Source: Pyrrhoderma lamaoense (taxonomy: Eukaryota; Basidiomycota; Agaricomycetes; Hymenochaetales; Hymenochaetaceae). Taken from it: a stretch of 64,000 nt of DNA. This document shows positions 10,418 to 23,013 of the stretch, piece after piece. The notes beneath the pieces are model-generated. The model searched no databases. It had not been told where the DNA came from and saw nothing but the letters and a program-made list of their open reading frames with translations. The DNA lies in assembly GCA_002794735.1 (NCBI GenBank), contig NBAZ01000004.1, positions 62,001-126,000 of the forward strand, read 5' to 3'. How positions within the stretch are numbered: the stretch's first letter is position 1; every line of letters starts with the position of its first letter. The position numbers and the translations under genes were made by a program.

Positions 10418-11640
10418 CTAGTTTGAACCCGTGTGGTCGTTATCTAATTCGACTAGTTCAAGATAACTCTCGGGTACCAACGCATGACCCCCGCTTTCGT
10501 CTTCCGCGATAGCCCAACCGACACCGCCTCCACGTCCAATTATGCGTACAATCTGATCTTCCGCGAGGGCCATTTCAGCAGTACCTTCGGGAACAAATGC
10601 ATACATGGCACGATAGAGACCAGGTAACAGAGGTACATCCTGGTCTGGATATTCTTCGTCTTGGGTATCCTCATAGTAACCTTCTTCTTCATCATAGCCT
10701 CCTTCTGGGTATTCTTCCGCGGGGCTTGAAGCATCGAAATTACGCTCAAAATCACTCTGAGAAGGTATAAATCCAGAGCCGTCTGCCTGGGCGGTGCTAT
10801 TGCGCTTTCCCGTCGCATAACCCCATAGCTTGCTTCCTGCCCAGCGGAAAGCGCCCCAGCCCGAGTTCCGTCGAGAATCCGAAGCATCATATTCAGAGGC
10901 TTCCTGAGAACGTCCAAGACAAGCAGCGTCCGGGCCTTGTCCTGTATGCCGAGGGTCCTGGGCCGGGAATGCGAAGTCACGAATCTTGATACTGCGTGAA
11001 CGCCGCTTAGACATCATTACAGTTCCAGAAGTTGTTGCTAAAGATGACCTTCGAGTTGCGCCAGAAGGGGCTCGCGAAAGCGAGGTTGGGGCATTAGCAT
11101 TTGCGCCAGACGTTCTCCTTGACACACTTGGAGATAAAGGGGCACGGCGCGAGGAATTGAGACTGTTGTGCTTATTATGTTCAGCATTGGAAATGGCACT
11201 GGTATCATGTTGAGATTTCATAGCGGAAGAGCGCTTTGAATTCCTTGGAGTTTGAGGTGACTGCGGCGGCTCCGCTGTGGTTGAAATGGTGGAGTCTACG
11301 CTGGATAATGGAGCAATATCCCCATTACTATGTGTAGGCGCTGTAGACCCCATTGGTTGAGTCTCCTGCCCGTCACGTTGTTTCTTCTTAGGAACAACAT
11401 ATTTGTTCGCATATTCATGGGAGGACAGCATTGGAGGAGGGAGGAAAGAGGATGAAGGTGATGGAAAAGGCGATGAGGACGGTGGTTGTTCGAGTGATAG
11501 AGAAAGGTGGGGAAGATCTAGTTGGGAATAGTTTTTAACGTGGAAAGGTAAGTGAAGTACTATTTCAAAGGTCAAGACTACGTACCCTTACTTGCTCGTC
11601 TCTCGGGATCGCGCTCCGGTGATATGAGTACGGAGGTCAT
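10418..11640 (-). CDS. SH3-domain adaptor, Nbp2-like
   Basis: Adaptor with one C-terminal SH3 domain resembling yeast Nbp2, which recruits the phosphatase Ptc1 to MAP kinase modules. Start at 11640 gives MTSVLISPERDPERRA, then a short intron leading to NLPHLSLSLEQPP. About 290 residues of Ser/Pro/Arg-rich, probably disordered sequence follow, with basic stretches such as MMSKRRSRSIKIRDF and an acidic segment (EEGYYEDTQDEEYPDQD). The SH3 domain then reads GLYRAMYAFVPEGTAEMALA, EDQIVRIIGRGGGVGWAIAE and GGHALVPESYLELVEL. The ALYdF-, GW- and PxxYL-type landmarks are present. The Nbp2 link rests on the SH3 domain's resemblance; the disordered part gives no support either way. Confidence 0.72.
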
Positions 11641-12313
11641 GGTATGCAATAAGAAATATATATCTAATTCCAGATAGCCAAGTTTCTATGGGCTGTGAGC
11701 CTTTAGTTTATATGGTATATGTATCAGAGGACGAGATATGAGATGAGCTAGCTTTATCTAGCTCGTTGCAGCAGTCAGTTGTCAACGTTGATATGTAGTG
11801 GCCAAATTAAGGGACAGTGTAACGACCAAATGCATGGTCGCAAAGTCCACAAGCGCCGCCCCTAAAGCTGTGGCGCAGGGCTCCGTAACCGTCAATGAGT
11901 AATACGAAAATATACATATGTGGACACTGAGTTACTGTAGATAGTAAGTGCTGTGTGTCCTTCATGTTTTATGCAGAGTACACACACACAATGTTAGATG
12001 AGCTGTAATGTAGACGTACGCTCAAACAGCTGACAAATTATGAACGTTGTCTTCTAGATAAGATAAGTGCATTAACATTTCTTGCCCAGTCCGACCTCAG
12101 GTATGTTTCCTCATATGAGCATTACTCTGTGGCATTTTATATTTTTCATTCTTTTTAAAGAATCTCCATAACCGCAAAGCTGTACCATAACACAGGGGAC
12201 AGGAAACCTCAGTTCTTTGAGGATGATGATTAATGATTCCATGTAAGGAAAATTGTTCTCACGTGGTATTTGTACCACCTTCCTCGGAGGCAACAAAAGA
12301 AAGAACTAATCCC
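11641..12313. promoter_or_regulatory. Divergent spacer between the SH3 gene and Yta7/ATAD2
   Basis: A 673 bp head-to-head spacer. It contains a short CA microsatellite near 11978-11990 and a CACGTG palindrome at 12260-12265, about 50 bp upstream of the Yta7 start. No TATA box stands out and no coding-like frame was found. Confidence 0.4.
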
Positions 12314-15300
12314 ATGAGTAGTGACGCTGACGCCGAAGGCGAGCCCGACGACCAGCTCGAGAGCAGTCCGTCTCGGTCTCATAAGAATTCTCAAATATTT
12401 ATCAGACTGAAACCACAAAGTAATATGGCTCGTTCAGTCTCAAACGTATCAACAGTCCCCCGTCGCTCAAGTAGGCAAACTCGGTCCTCTGGTTCTTTCG
12501 CTGCTCCATCCGGTTCAGAGTATTCCGACGGCGACGCATCACCCTCAAGTCCTGTTGAAGATAAACCAAAACGGAGGCGGAGACAATACGATGATGAAGA
12601 AGACGAGCAGCTTACAGAGAAGCTTTGGGCAAGGAATAAAGCAATCGAGGACGCTAATCCCTATAGGACTGCACACGGCCGTGAAACGAGTCGTGTAATT
12701 TATGAGGAAAGTAGTGATACGGATAACCCACATCATCTTTTTGACGAGGCAGATGTTGAGATAGTCAAGCACGACCGACGCTCAACCAGGAGCCAGGCTC
12801 GTGGAGGGGGTATAAGGCAGATTAATTCCGATGATGAAGGGGGTGTCTCTGTTAGTAAGGGGAAAGGGATGGTCACAAGAAGTAAATCAAAAAAACTCAC
12901 TGACTCTCCTACGGATGATATCAACGGTGGCCTGGATGATGAACAGCCAAGAAAGCGTCTACTTCGTTCGAGATCGCAACGAAAGTCCGAGCAGCAGCTT
13001 AATGAGGAAGATAGTTATCATTTGAATGACGATGAGGACGCCCCTGGGTCCTCCGAAGAGGAAATAAACGATGGACACTCTTCACCTGAAGACAACGATG
13101 ACGACGGTCCACGGCAGTATGGTCTACGCAAGCGTAAAGAAGTGAATTATGCACTTCCTCCCCTCCTAGATCCACCACCAGAAAAGTCGAAACCCTCTCG
13201 TACGGGAAAAGGAAAACCCAGGAAAAGTCTTGGTTGGAGTGTCAATGGGACGACCTTATCTCGGTCACTGAATATGTTAGGACCTGGGGAGGACTCAGAC
13301 TCAGATGCACCAACGCGGACACCTCGAAAACCGATAGGAGCTGGTGCTGGAGGAGGACTCTTTGCGGCTGGTACAGGAGGGTTGTTCCCTGATGGTTTAG
13401 CTGCTGCGGGTACACCTTCAAATTTAGGGAAGGTCACTGATACAGTACTAGCTGATGCTGATCCATTGGGAGTGAACCCGAATGTGACCTTTGAAGAGGT
13501 TGGGGGCTTAGACGATCGTAAGTCCATAACTTTTAAGAGACATCCAATATTTGAATAAACATCTATTATCAGACATAAACTCGTTGAAAGAGATGACTCT
13601 TCTTCCACTTTTATATCCAGAGGTATTTCAGCGGTTCAATCTGACCCCTCCGAGAGGTGTTCTTTTTCATGGCCCTCCCGGTACTGGAAAGACACTTCTT
13701 GCCCGTGCTCTCGCTGCAAGTTGCAGATCAAATGGGAGAGGGATTTCGTTCTTCATGCGTAAAGGTGCCGACTGTTTGTCAAAGTGGGTTGGAGAAGCGG
13801 AAAGGCAGCTACGGTTACTCTTTGAAGAAGCAAGGAATCAACAGCCTTCGATCATATTCTTTGATGAGATCGATGGTCTTGCTCCAGTGCGGTCTTCAAA
13901 GCAGGATCAAATACATGCTTCAATAGTGTCAACATTACTAGCACTAATGGACGGCATGGATGGACGTGGCCAAGTTGTAGTTATAGGTGCAACAAACAGA
14001 CCAGATGCTGTTGATCCCGCTCTGCGTCGTCCTGGACGCTTTGATCGTGAATTCTACTTCCCTTTACCAAATCTTGAGGCACGTGAGAAAATTCTCACTA
14101 TACAAACGAGAAAGTGGGAGGGCTGGGATACTGAAAAGTCAAAGGAAACAATCCATCAACTCGCAAAGTTGACGAAGGGTTATGGTGGTGCTGACCTTCG
14201 AGTTCGTCTCAGATTTTATCTGTAGCGTCTTACATATTAACACAGATATAGGCACTTTGTACTGAAGCCGCTTTAAATGCAGTCCAGCGCCGATACCCTC
14301 AAATTTATAAGTCTACGGATCGACTACTATTAAAACCAGAAACCATCGATGTGCAAGCACGAGATTTTATGATTTCAGTAAAGAGTAGGTGGTCTAATTA
14401 AATTGACGCGTCGCGTCGCGTCATGTCTCCTTTAAGTACATGATCGACGAGTTAACTATTATTATCCTTATTAGAGCTGGTCCCTTCGTCCGCGCGCTCG
14501 GCCTCTTCCAGTGCTTCACCTCTTCCATCTCAGCTTGAGCCTCTCCTGAATGAATACTTACAGCGCGTAAAGGCTATCTTAGACAGGGCTCTTCCACCGA
14601 AGAAAAGGCGAACAGCTTTAGAAGAGGCGGAATTCGAAGATGAAGGGGACGAGGGAGCTTTGGAACGAGAAATTCTCACGCAGAGTAGGTCACCGAGCGC
14701 CTTTCTCATGCAGTAAAATGCTAACAAATAGCACTAGAAATGGAGTCACTTCGTGTATACCGACCAAGAATCATTCTGTATGGCGAACAGGGTATGGGCC
14801 AGAACTACATCGGTCCTGCCGCCTTGCATCACCTTGAAGGCTATCACGTCCAAACACTGGATCTTGGCTCCTTACTTGGAGACTCTACTAGGGTGAGCCT
14901 ATCAGTATGCCATCGTTTATCTAATCTCATCTTGGATCTCAGACTGTTGAAGCCGGTATCGTGCAACTGTTTGTCGAAGCAAAGCGTCATCAGCCGTCAG
15001 TGATCTATGTCCCTTCACTTCTTGGGTGGTGTGCTGCTGTATCTGAAACAGCCAGGACAACTGTGAAGGCTATGCTTGAGACATTGTCTCCAAGTGATCC
15101 GATCCTCCTGTTGGCTGTCATTGACGGACCTTTGCATTCCATACCCCGTGATGTTAGGATGTGGTTTGGTGTATCAAAAGAGAATCGTGTTGCTTTTACA
15201 ACCCCAAGTGCTGAACAGCGACGAAAGTTCTTTGATGAACTCCTTGATGATATCCGCCGTCCCCCTAACCACTTCCCTGATGGTATTCAGAGGAAAAAAC

Positions 15301-16987
15301 GTATCTTAGAGGAACTACCTATTGCCCCACCATTAGAGCCTCGTCAACCAACAGCAGCGGAGCTTGCCCTACAAGAAGAAAATGATCAACGGACCTTAAC
15401 TTTACTAAAGTTCCGTCTCGGGCCAATCTTAACTGAATTGAAGAGGAAACATAAACGGTTTACGAAGTCGGCAAGGGTATGTTACTGATAACTCGTTACT
15501 TATTGAGAATAACACTAAACATTCTATAGGATGAGTATAATCTCGATAAAATCTGGGACCCGTTTCTTGCCTATGGATCCACGGCGCCAAATGGAACACG
15601 TGTTGAAAAAGTGATTGAAAATCAAGAATCAACTAGTCATGTTAATGGCGTTCAAGAACAAATACAAGCAGAACCCGTTTCTCCCGAACCTAAGCTATAT
15701 GAAGTCGATCTTGAAACTATAAATGCAGATTTGTACAAGGGCAAATTCCTAACTCCCAACTTATTTCTTGAGGAAATTGCGAAGATGGTTTACAATGCAG
15801 AAGTACGCCAGCATGAAGATCGTGACAGGTTGTATAAAGCACAGGCAATGTATACTGCTGCAGAGGTTAGCATTCAGGAATTCGATCCATCTTTCAGGCT
15901 TGAGTGTGAACGGATGGCTGCCCGAGAATTGACACGCCGTGAAAGGCGCCGCGCAGAAAAGAGGAAGAGCCGGACAACCTCTCGTGAAGGAAGTATAAAT
16001 GCTAATGGCAGTGGCGGTGAAAACGGGGCATTGCGACGTAGTGCTCGGAATACAGGACAGCTCTTAGAAATCAGTATCACTGATCCAACAAAGCTTGAGC
16101 GCAGCTTAAAAAGACAACGCTCACAGGAAGCTAATGGTGATATCAATATTACTGGAGAGAGTAGTGAAGACGACCATGACTCAAAACGATCGAAAATGGA
16201 CGTCATTATGGATGACCTTGACCATGATGAACTAGATTTAGTGGGGATTACCTCATCACAGGCTCGACCAATCACTGTACGGTTTACCGAGGACGTCACT
16301 CAGACCCCATCGAAGGTGTCGCGTCACGAAATAAGGACTAGTGTAGCCTATACGTCAGCTCCTCTGGCTCAGCCTACCTACAACCAATCGCCAGGATTCC
16401 CTATGGATCTTCTTAATCCTATACCTCCTGAGCAACCATTACCGTCTCTTCAGAGTCTGATACTACCCAGCTTAAAGGACAATTTAATGGAGCAAGCTCC
16501 TTATGATCTTACCAATCAACAGCTATTTCCAACACCTCATGATAACTTTGCACAAGAGTCGAGGATAGGCATTTCTAACTTCAATAATGACTATCACGGT
16601 GCGCCAGATACATCATGTGGAAATCCTTCCATTGTCGTTTCGGACCTGGAACAGGCAAATACGTTATATCATTCTCCGTCGCACATTGTCAATCTGCCAG
16701 ATATCACAATGAACGAAAAGAGGGATGACTACTCAGGACAAGTAGAAGATATCACACCCCTTCCTGAATTTCTCGTAGATGAACACTTGCTAAGCAAGCT
16801 TGAATCTGAGCTTGTCAGCCTAACTGAACACTTAAACGTCGAACAACTCGAGCAACTACGAGCTATGTTATTAAACTCAATTTGGCATCACCGTCAGGAT
16901 TGGAATCGGGATAATTGTGTACATGAGCTATTCGGTGTGGTTCGCGATTTTGTAGAGCAAGTTCGGGAGTTAGATGTTTCAGATTAA
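12314..16987 (+). CDS. Yta7/ATAD2-type chromatin AAA+ ATPase with bromodomain-like region
   Basis: Nuclear AAA+ protein that evicts or remodels histones at chromatin in its characterised relatives. Start at 12314 (MSSDADAEGEPDD) opens about 350 residues of acidic, disordered sequence. AAA1 follows: VTFEEVGGLDD, PPRGVLFHGPPGTGKTLLAR (Walker A), SIIFFDEIDGLAP (Walker B), VVVIGATNRPDAVDPALRRP (sensor and Arg finger). AAA2 (about 14740-15200) is degenerate: LYGEQGMGQNY lacks the Walker A Lys-Ser/Thr and SVIYVPSLLGW lacks the Walker B Asp-Glu, as is typical for the family. The region from RFTKSARDEYNLDKIWDPF through LEEIAKMVYNAEVRQHEDRD (15460-15840) matches the divergent bromodomain. Six short introns all keep frame; for example MISVKKLVPSSAR is restored across 14386-14472. 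Product about 1,400 residues. Confidence 0.92.
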
Positions 16988-17530
16988 ATCACAACTTATT
17001 CCGCATAGGACTAACATTATTATCATTGATTCCACACTTTCTTTTTGTAAGTTTTGACTTTATATTTTAGTGCATCAGTGCCACGGAGGTGGCTTGTACC
17101 TTAGTAGCTCATGTTATTTTTATCGTTGATATCTGGTGATTTTGTTATCTGCTATGTCCAATGTAACACGACAACATGTTATGTCCTCATATATGAATGC
17201 ATGATAAGGTGTGATATTCATTCTTAATACAAGTATTACAACGGTCATATGCTTGTACTATGGCACAGAAGAACTGGTACCATCAGAGTACATCCAGTAC
17301 CACAACCTCACTCTAGATCATATTATGCATGGACTGGTAGAAGACAAATTTTGTGAGTGAACTAAGCTCCTCTGAACTAATTCAACAGAAAAAAAACATT
17401 ATACAGCGGGATGATATAAAATCCTAAGTAGAAGTTGCAGCTAGAGTACCTCTATCCTTGCCCATGAGATATTAATTTACTCACTTTTGAAGGCAAAATC
17501 CGAAATCGTATCTGTAGCAAACCCACCCTA
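16988..17530. other. convergent 3' spacer, no gene seen
   Basis: AT-rich 3' flanks of the convergent Yta7 and GH85 genes. No open frame of interest and no repeat was noticed. Confidence 0.5.
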
Positions 17531-20065
17531 TTATATATCAACATAAGCACATAAATCCCATGGTAACACTACACCACGGTCCGTTACGCCTTGTATAAAG
17601 AACCGCAAGGGGCAATGGCGAAGTTCCAGAGGTAACATTTCTTTGTCTAAATAGAATCTCTTGGTAGATCCACCTAACGCTTTGCCTGAATCAAAACCAC
17701 TCGTACCCACAAATAATGCTGAATTTGACGGAGAGTTCCAACTCTCATCTGACCGGGCCTCGACATACAAGTTTGCATACATAAGCCGAGGCATCCAGTT
17801 TTTTGACTGATCCAAAAGCCACGCAGGGTAGGTGCAACTCGGATTTAGGTGTATGGGGCGAAGAATAGCGGGTTCTGTGAATGAAATACATGAATCCCAG
17901 GATAATGAGAGAAGATTTGATGAAGATTCAGAAGTAGTACAATCAGCCCAAAATAGACTTGTCTGAAAAGGTGATATACCACTGAGGGAAGGTTTAGATA
18001 CCACACTAAGTTGACCAAGTCTTAATTTGCATGTATACGTATCTGATGTATCTTCGAATGCTGCTCCAATGATGACACCAACGTTTACAGCGACTTCAGA
18101 ACTAGATCGAATAGGGATTATACAGCTTGCAGTCAGTTTACTCCAGCCACCGGCAAGTTCACTACATAATATTGGCTGCAGCTCTATAGAAATGTCCGAA
18201 CGCATTTCACAGAGAGAGCTAGATCGAGTTCGATACTTGTTGTATGTATTTTATAAATTAAGTCGATTTCATATAATCTCCCCGGAGTCAACATGATGGA
18301 TTGGATGGGTATCATATAACAACGAAAGGTCATTTCAGAGTACGTGTTTTCATTGACCAGCCTTATTTCCAAAGAAGAGCCACTATTATAGCCGTCTTCA
18401 AAAGTTAAGAGGGATGAGACTTTGGGTAGAGGCTCTTCGAGTGCTTCATTTTCCCACGAGATATTTGGGCGAGGCCATAACAAATTGCCAAGTGATGTTT
18501 GTTTGTCAATGTCTGTCCAGCCATCACCAGGGGACATAACTCGGTGACCCTCAACAAACCAAGAATAACCGACACCCGGACAGAAAGACACGTATAAGGG
18601 AATGTGATCTGGATTAATCGCAGGCTTACAAGGGAAAAAGTCGCTGAAAGGCCTGAAATCTCCATGATTACACGATTCTTCGCCTTTCCCCACAGGCACA
18701 ACAATCGACTCCCCATCACGCTCGGGCCCTACCCATAATGTACGTTCTCGTTTCCACCAGTGTTCCCAGTTCCAGCCGGGTTCCCCTTCATCACTCTCCC
18801 AAGTCCATGCTTGTCCAAACGCTGCAATGCTCAGGCCTTTATGATTTGGTTTGACAACATGCTCAAGTGCTTTGTATGCACCGAATCCACCGCCACCATG
18901 TGAACCCCTGCCCCAGATATCTACTCCAAAAAATATATCAGATAGAGTCTTGTTTCTTCCCTGTAGTATTTGAGTCTCAATCTTGGATAAATATTCAGAC
19001 GAGAACAATGGCTTTGCCGGTGACCAAGTATAGTTAGTAAATATGGAATCAGATGACAGAAAGAACTGTAGATTAAGGCCATTTAGAGAATCTTGCCAGC
19101 GGAGGTCTCCTGTAGAGATAATACTGTCATACCTAACTTCATGTATTAGCAATGGCAAGTAGCTGGATTTTCAGTAGAAAGCACCATATGGTCTGAGCAT
19201 GATCACCAACTCTCGCTTTGAGTTCAGAGTTCAAGAGAGAAACCCAGCTTTCCAGAGCTCTGATTTGTTCTGATCGTCCTGGAAGAGGATATTCGAAATT
19301 TAATAAGTAACCATCAAAACCTCTTTCTCGGGCAAGCTCTGCAAGCAACAAGCATAGTGATCAGTGACCGGAAGTTGCCCTCTGCTTGAGCTACTTCGGT
19401 TTTTAGGCACGTTTCCCAGCAGAAGCTTTAAACAATCATCAGCCGATTCTTATGCTCAAATATTCTTGATAACATCAGTCAGATACCAGTATATTCATAC
19501 TTGATATCAATGTACGTACAGAACTCCAAGGATATTTACACCCTGTCTATGAGCAGCATTTATCCAGCCAGGTGGAGGTATTGTTACCCGACGATGAGCG
19601 AAGCTTTGGAAATTATGACATTCAAGTTATCAATGAGGGTTCGATATCTATCATGATGCAAGATAATCACTATATGAATGTATCGCAGTAGCTCCAAAAG
19701 TTGAAGGTATAAGATAACGAAGAGGGGTGCTCCGTGTATCCTCCCTGCGCCAATGTTATAATGAATTCCACGAGGCAATGTTTGATCTATGATCTATCTT
19801 ACTTTATAATCATGACATATCTAATGAGGAGAAAACTTAATTAAAGGGGTAGAAAATCAAAGATTAATCTATATTCTACCAAAAGCTTTCCATGAGTATT
19901 AGGATCCAACGTTTCATCAGTAGTCTCGTCCCGTGGATATAACTTCAGAAGTTCATGAGGTACAAATGGCAATCTTGGCTTCGATAACCAAGCATCCAAG
20001 TCAGAAAGATCATCAAAGTATAGGGGGTCGACGTTCTCCCGGGCGATTTGGAAGTAGGCTGGCAT
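17531..20065 (-). CDS. GH85 endo-beta-N-acetylglucosaminidase (ENGase), cytosolic type
   Basis: Cleaves the chitobiose core of N-glycans; the cytosolic form processes free glycans released from misfolded glycoproteins. Start at 20065 (MPAYFQIARENVDPLYFDDL) has no signal peptide, so the enzyme is probably cytosolic. Exons then give ICHDYKGGYTEHPSS, FNFWSYCDTFIYFAHRRVTI, PPPGWINAAHRQGVNILGVL, RGFDGYLLNFEYPLPG (Asn and catalytic Glu of the family), TIWYDSIISTGDLRWQDSLN, FFLSSDSIFTNYTWS and FFGVDIWGRGSHGGGGF. The beta-rich C-terminal half includes YEIDLIYKIHTT joined by a 53 bp intron to KLQPILCSELAGGWSKL, and the protein ends at 17531. Every joint keeps frame. About 700 residues, normal for eukaryotic ENGase. 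Confidence 0.9.
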
Positions 20066-20783
20066 GTTCTTAAGAAAAGGGAGGACGCTGACAGCCGTTA
20101 GATGAGTAACCCCGTACCCAGATGTATCTGACGAGCTTACATGAAAGTCTAAAATTGACTCCGTATCATATTCTACACTATCTCAACATTTGTAAGCATT
20201 ATTCGTATTTTTTGAAAAACACTCTTAGTGGTGAATAAGGCCAGAAATAGACGTTTTATTGCGGAAATTTAATGATTAAATAAATAAGTACTACCTGAAC
20301 CTTTCTAAGCACTTTCTGGTTCATCCATCGAAGAACTAAAGGCGAAAATTATAAGAACATGTATAGTGTATGAGAAAGGAGTAACTAGAAGCTCTGAGGC
20401 AGGTTAGTGCAGTTAGTATATCCGTAATGTGATATGATATTTCCTTCACAGAACGAAAAACAGACTTTTCGAGGAGTTGAAATCATGGTAAAAAACTTAT
20501 GTACAGTAGTGTTTCCAGAAATTTATATATCTATCTACTTTATGAGTTTTTTTAGTGGCTGTAGAACTAGCCAAAAGATTTGGAAAACTTGAAAGAGTAG
20601 TAAGATGTTCCATAACTGGGTCTTTTGAATTCTGGTCCTACATTGATTTTATATGGAACCTCGATACGTAATCTGAAAGAGAGGTTGATGATGAATCGGG
20701 TCATGTGACTGATCTTTTCCCACAGTAGAAGGACGAGAAGTCGCATGAAACTTTCTTCACTCTAACCTTTGAGCTCTGTCATC
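20066..20783. promoter_or_regulatory. Divergent spacer between ENGase and the Hrp1-like gene
   Basis: A 718 bp head-to-head, AT-rich spacer. No recognisable open frame, no clear TATA box and no repeat was seen. Confidence 0.4.
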
Positions 20784-22739
20784 ATGTCCGACCTCGACGC
20801 CGACCTATATGGAGGTGAGTCTTTTTCTATAACAAGTGTATGTAAACTTTCATCACCTTGCTACTTTAGACTTGTACGGGGATGAGAATGAGTTTTCTGT
20901 GCCGACTACGGAGGTTAAAGAGACGAACGCAGAAGAACATCCTCAGTCAGGTCCAGTTACTACGACTGCCTCTGCTACTCCTGTAACAACAACAGCCACC
21001 AAAACGGAAGACTCGACATCACATATGGATAGAGAAGAAAATGCGCCAGCACCAATCCCGTCTATAGCTAACATAATTTCAACAAGCAATATCCCGCAAC
21101 CAATACAGTCATACTCTTCTGGTACTGACTATTCTCGAGGCGAACAAACCTATAGGACCATGCAACAACCTGACATGGGTCAGTCGGCAATACCTTCTTT
21201 ACCTATCATTGATCGCCATGTGAGACCGTCAGAAATGAAGGACGAGGGGTGAGTACCATTGATATATTCGATGTCTTCTAATCGTGTCTGGGTCGGGAAG
21301 TGGCTTGGGGTGGTGGATAAGAGTATGGTAGTTGGCTGTAGCAATTAGCCTTTTCGTATCATATCTCCCCATTTTCTGCACATCACTCTACCGTCGACTA
21401 GCCATATAACAACTCTTACGATTGCACCTTTTTGACTAAGCTATACTACGAGTCTCTAACAAAACAAGATATCTCGCTATTGTTATACTTTACGTATAGC
21501 CAGTCGACGAATATGATGTTTGCTTTTTCCAAAATACTAGTTTTCAGTCCTGAATATATGAAACTGTGGTGAACTCATATCAATCATTCAGGAAAATGTT
21601 CATCGGTGGATTGAACTGGGATACTACGGATGGTAGCTAACAATGTTCCTCTGACCTTCCGATGTAGCACTAAACTACTTTATTTAATGTAGAGGGCCTC
21701 AGGAAATATTTTGAGCAGTTTGGAAAAGTAGAAGCCTGCACTATTATGAGAGATGGAACAGGCCGTTCTCGTTGTTTTGCATTTCTCACGTTCGAAGATC
21801 CGGCATCGGTGAATGCAGTGATGGTGCGAGAGCATCATCTTGATGGGAAAGTTGTGAGTAGTAATTTGCAGCTGGGAGGAAAAGGTAACTTACATCTTGT
21901 ATAGATTGACCCAAAACGAGCTATACCGAGGCAAGAGCACCAGCGCGCTCAAAAGTTATTTATTGGCGGTTTAGCAGGCACTGTCACTTCTGAATCAATG
22001 CGTGAATTTTTCTCCCAATTTGGGAAGGTTATCGATTCGACAGTCATGCTTGACCGAGAGACCGGTAGAAGTAAAGGATTCGGATTCGTTTCTTTTGAGA
22101 ATGCGAATATAGATCATATACTTGGGTTCGGTAAATTAGAAATAGATGGAAAGCTAGTAGGTTCCTGTATCTCCTTAGTAATGATCACAACACTAAGTTC
22201 AATCCCAAAAGATCGATGTAAAATTAGCACAACCACGTCATCAACGCGACGGGCTAGGTGGTAGTGGTAATTTCAGGGGTGACGGTAGTTTTGGTGATCA
22301 GACTGACGGAACTGTCAGTAACCCCGCTCCCTCTGGTACCCCTGGCAACTTTTCCAACACACAGCAAACACTTCAAGGAAGTGGAAGCACACCGTTCGAT
22401 CCTCAAGCTCTTGCGACTCTGTACACTCGCATGTTCCAACAGTTTGGTGGTATGGGTGGTATGGGAATGATGGCTGGAGGCATGGGAGGCATGGGAGGCA
22501 TGGGCATGGGTGGTGCAGGGGTGAGGATGGGCGGGGCTATCGCACCTGGTGGTGTTGGTATGGGTATGGGTGCGGGGGCTATGGGTCAAATGGGTGGCCG
22601 CAGCATGGGTGGAAATATGATGGGTAGTGGTCCAGTTAATGCTCCTAGAGGTCCACGGGGTGCGCCTGCTGGCCCTCAGGGGGGTGTAGGACCCCAAAGA
22701 AGCCAAAGAAATCATAACTATCACCCATACTCGCGGTGA
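20784..22739 (+). CDS. Two-RRM hnRNP-like protein, Hrp1/Nab4 type, with Met/Gly-rich tail
   Basis: RNA-binding protein resembling yeast Hrp1 (cleavage factor IB, mRNA 3'-end formation and export) and metazoan hnRNP A/B or Musashi. Start at 20784: MSDLDADLYGD, then about 130 residues of Thr/Pro/Ser-rich sequence. RRM1: KMFIGGLNWDTTD (RNP2) and GRSRCFAFLTFED (RNP1). RRM2: KLFIGGLAGTVTSESMREFF and GRSKGFGFVSFEN, followed by the conserved linker IDPKRAIPRQ between them and IDVKLAQPRHQ after. The C-terminal 100 residues are Met/Gly/Gln-rich (FQQFGGMGGMGMMAGGMGG) and probably phase-separating. The intron at about 21250-21594 is roughly 345 bp, much longer than the 45-60 bp typical of this window. 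Frame is kept across all joints. Hrp1 versus another hnRNP cannot be settled by eye. Confidence 0.85.
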
Positions 22740-23013
22740 CCTAGGCTAGGAATATGTATTTAATAACAATATTTGTTCCTTTGTAGTATACTTCTTTCAC
22801 TTTATCATCTAGATAGTGTCCTTGTGGCTTTAATATGGTTTACATACGTGTATGTTCTGTATCAAAACAAAAATATTTCTAACTAATTGTAAGGCACTAT
22901 TTAAAATATGTATACATGTACATGTTTATTCAAACCAGTATAGATATATAAATATATGAGATAATGGAAACTTCCTAAATCCGGAGAAAAAGAAAACAGA
23001 CAACAAAACATAG

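Noticed and set aside
18184..18240. Suspected frameshift in ENGase between IYKIHTT and LQPILCS
   Set aside because: A 53 bp intron with donor GTATCG and acceptor CTATAG restores the frame exactly, so no base is missing.
22254..22724. Minus-strand His/Thr-rich frame
   Set aside because: Antisense of the Met/Gly-rich tail of the Hrp1-like protein.
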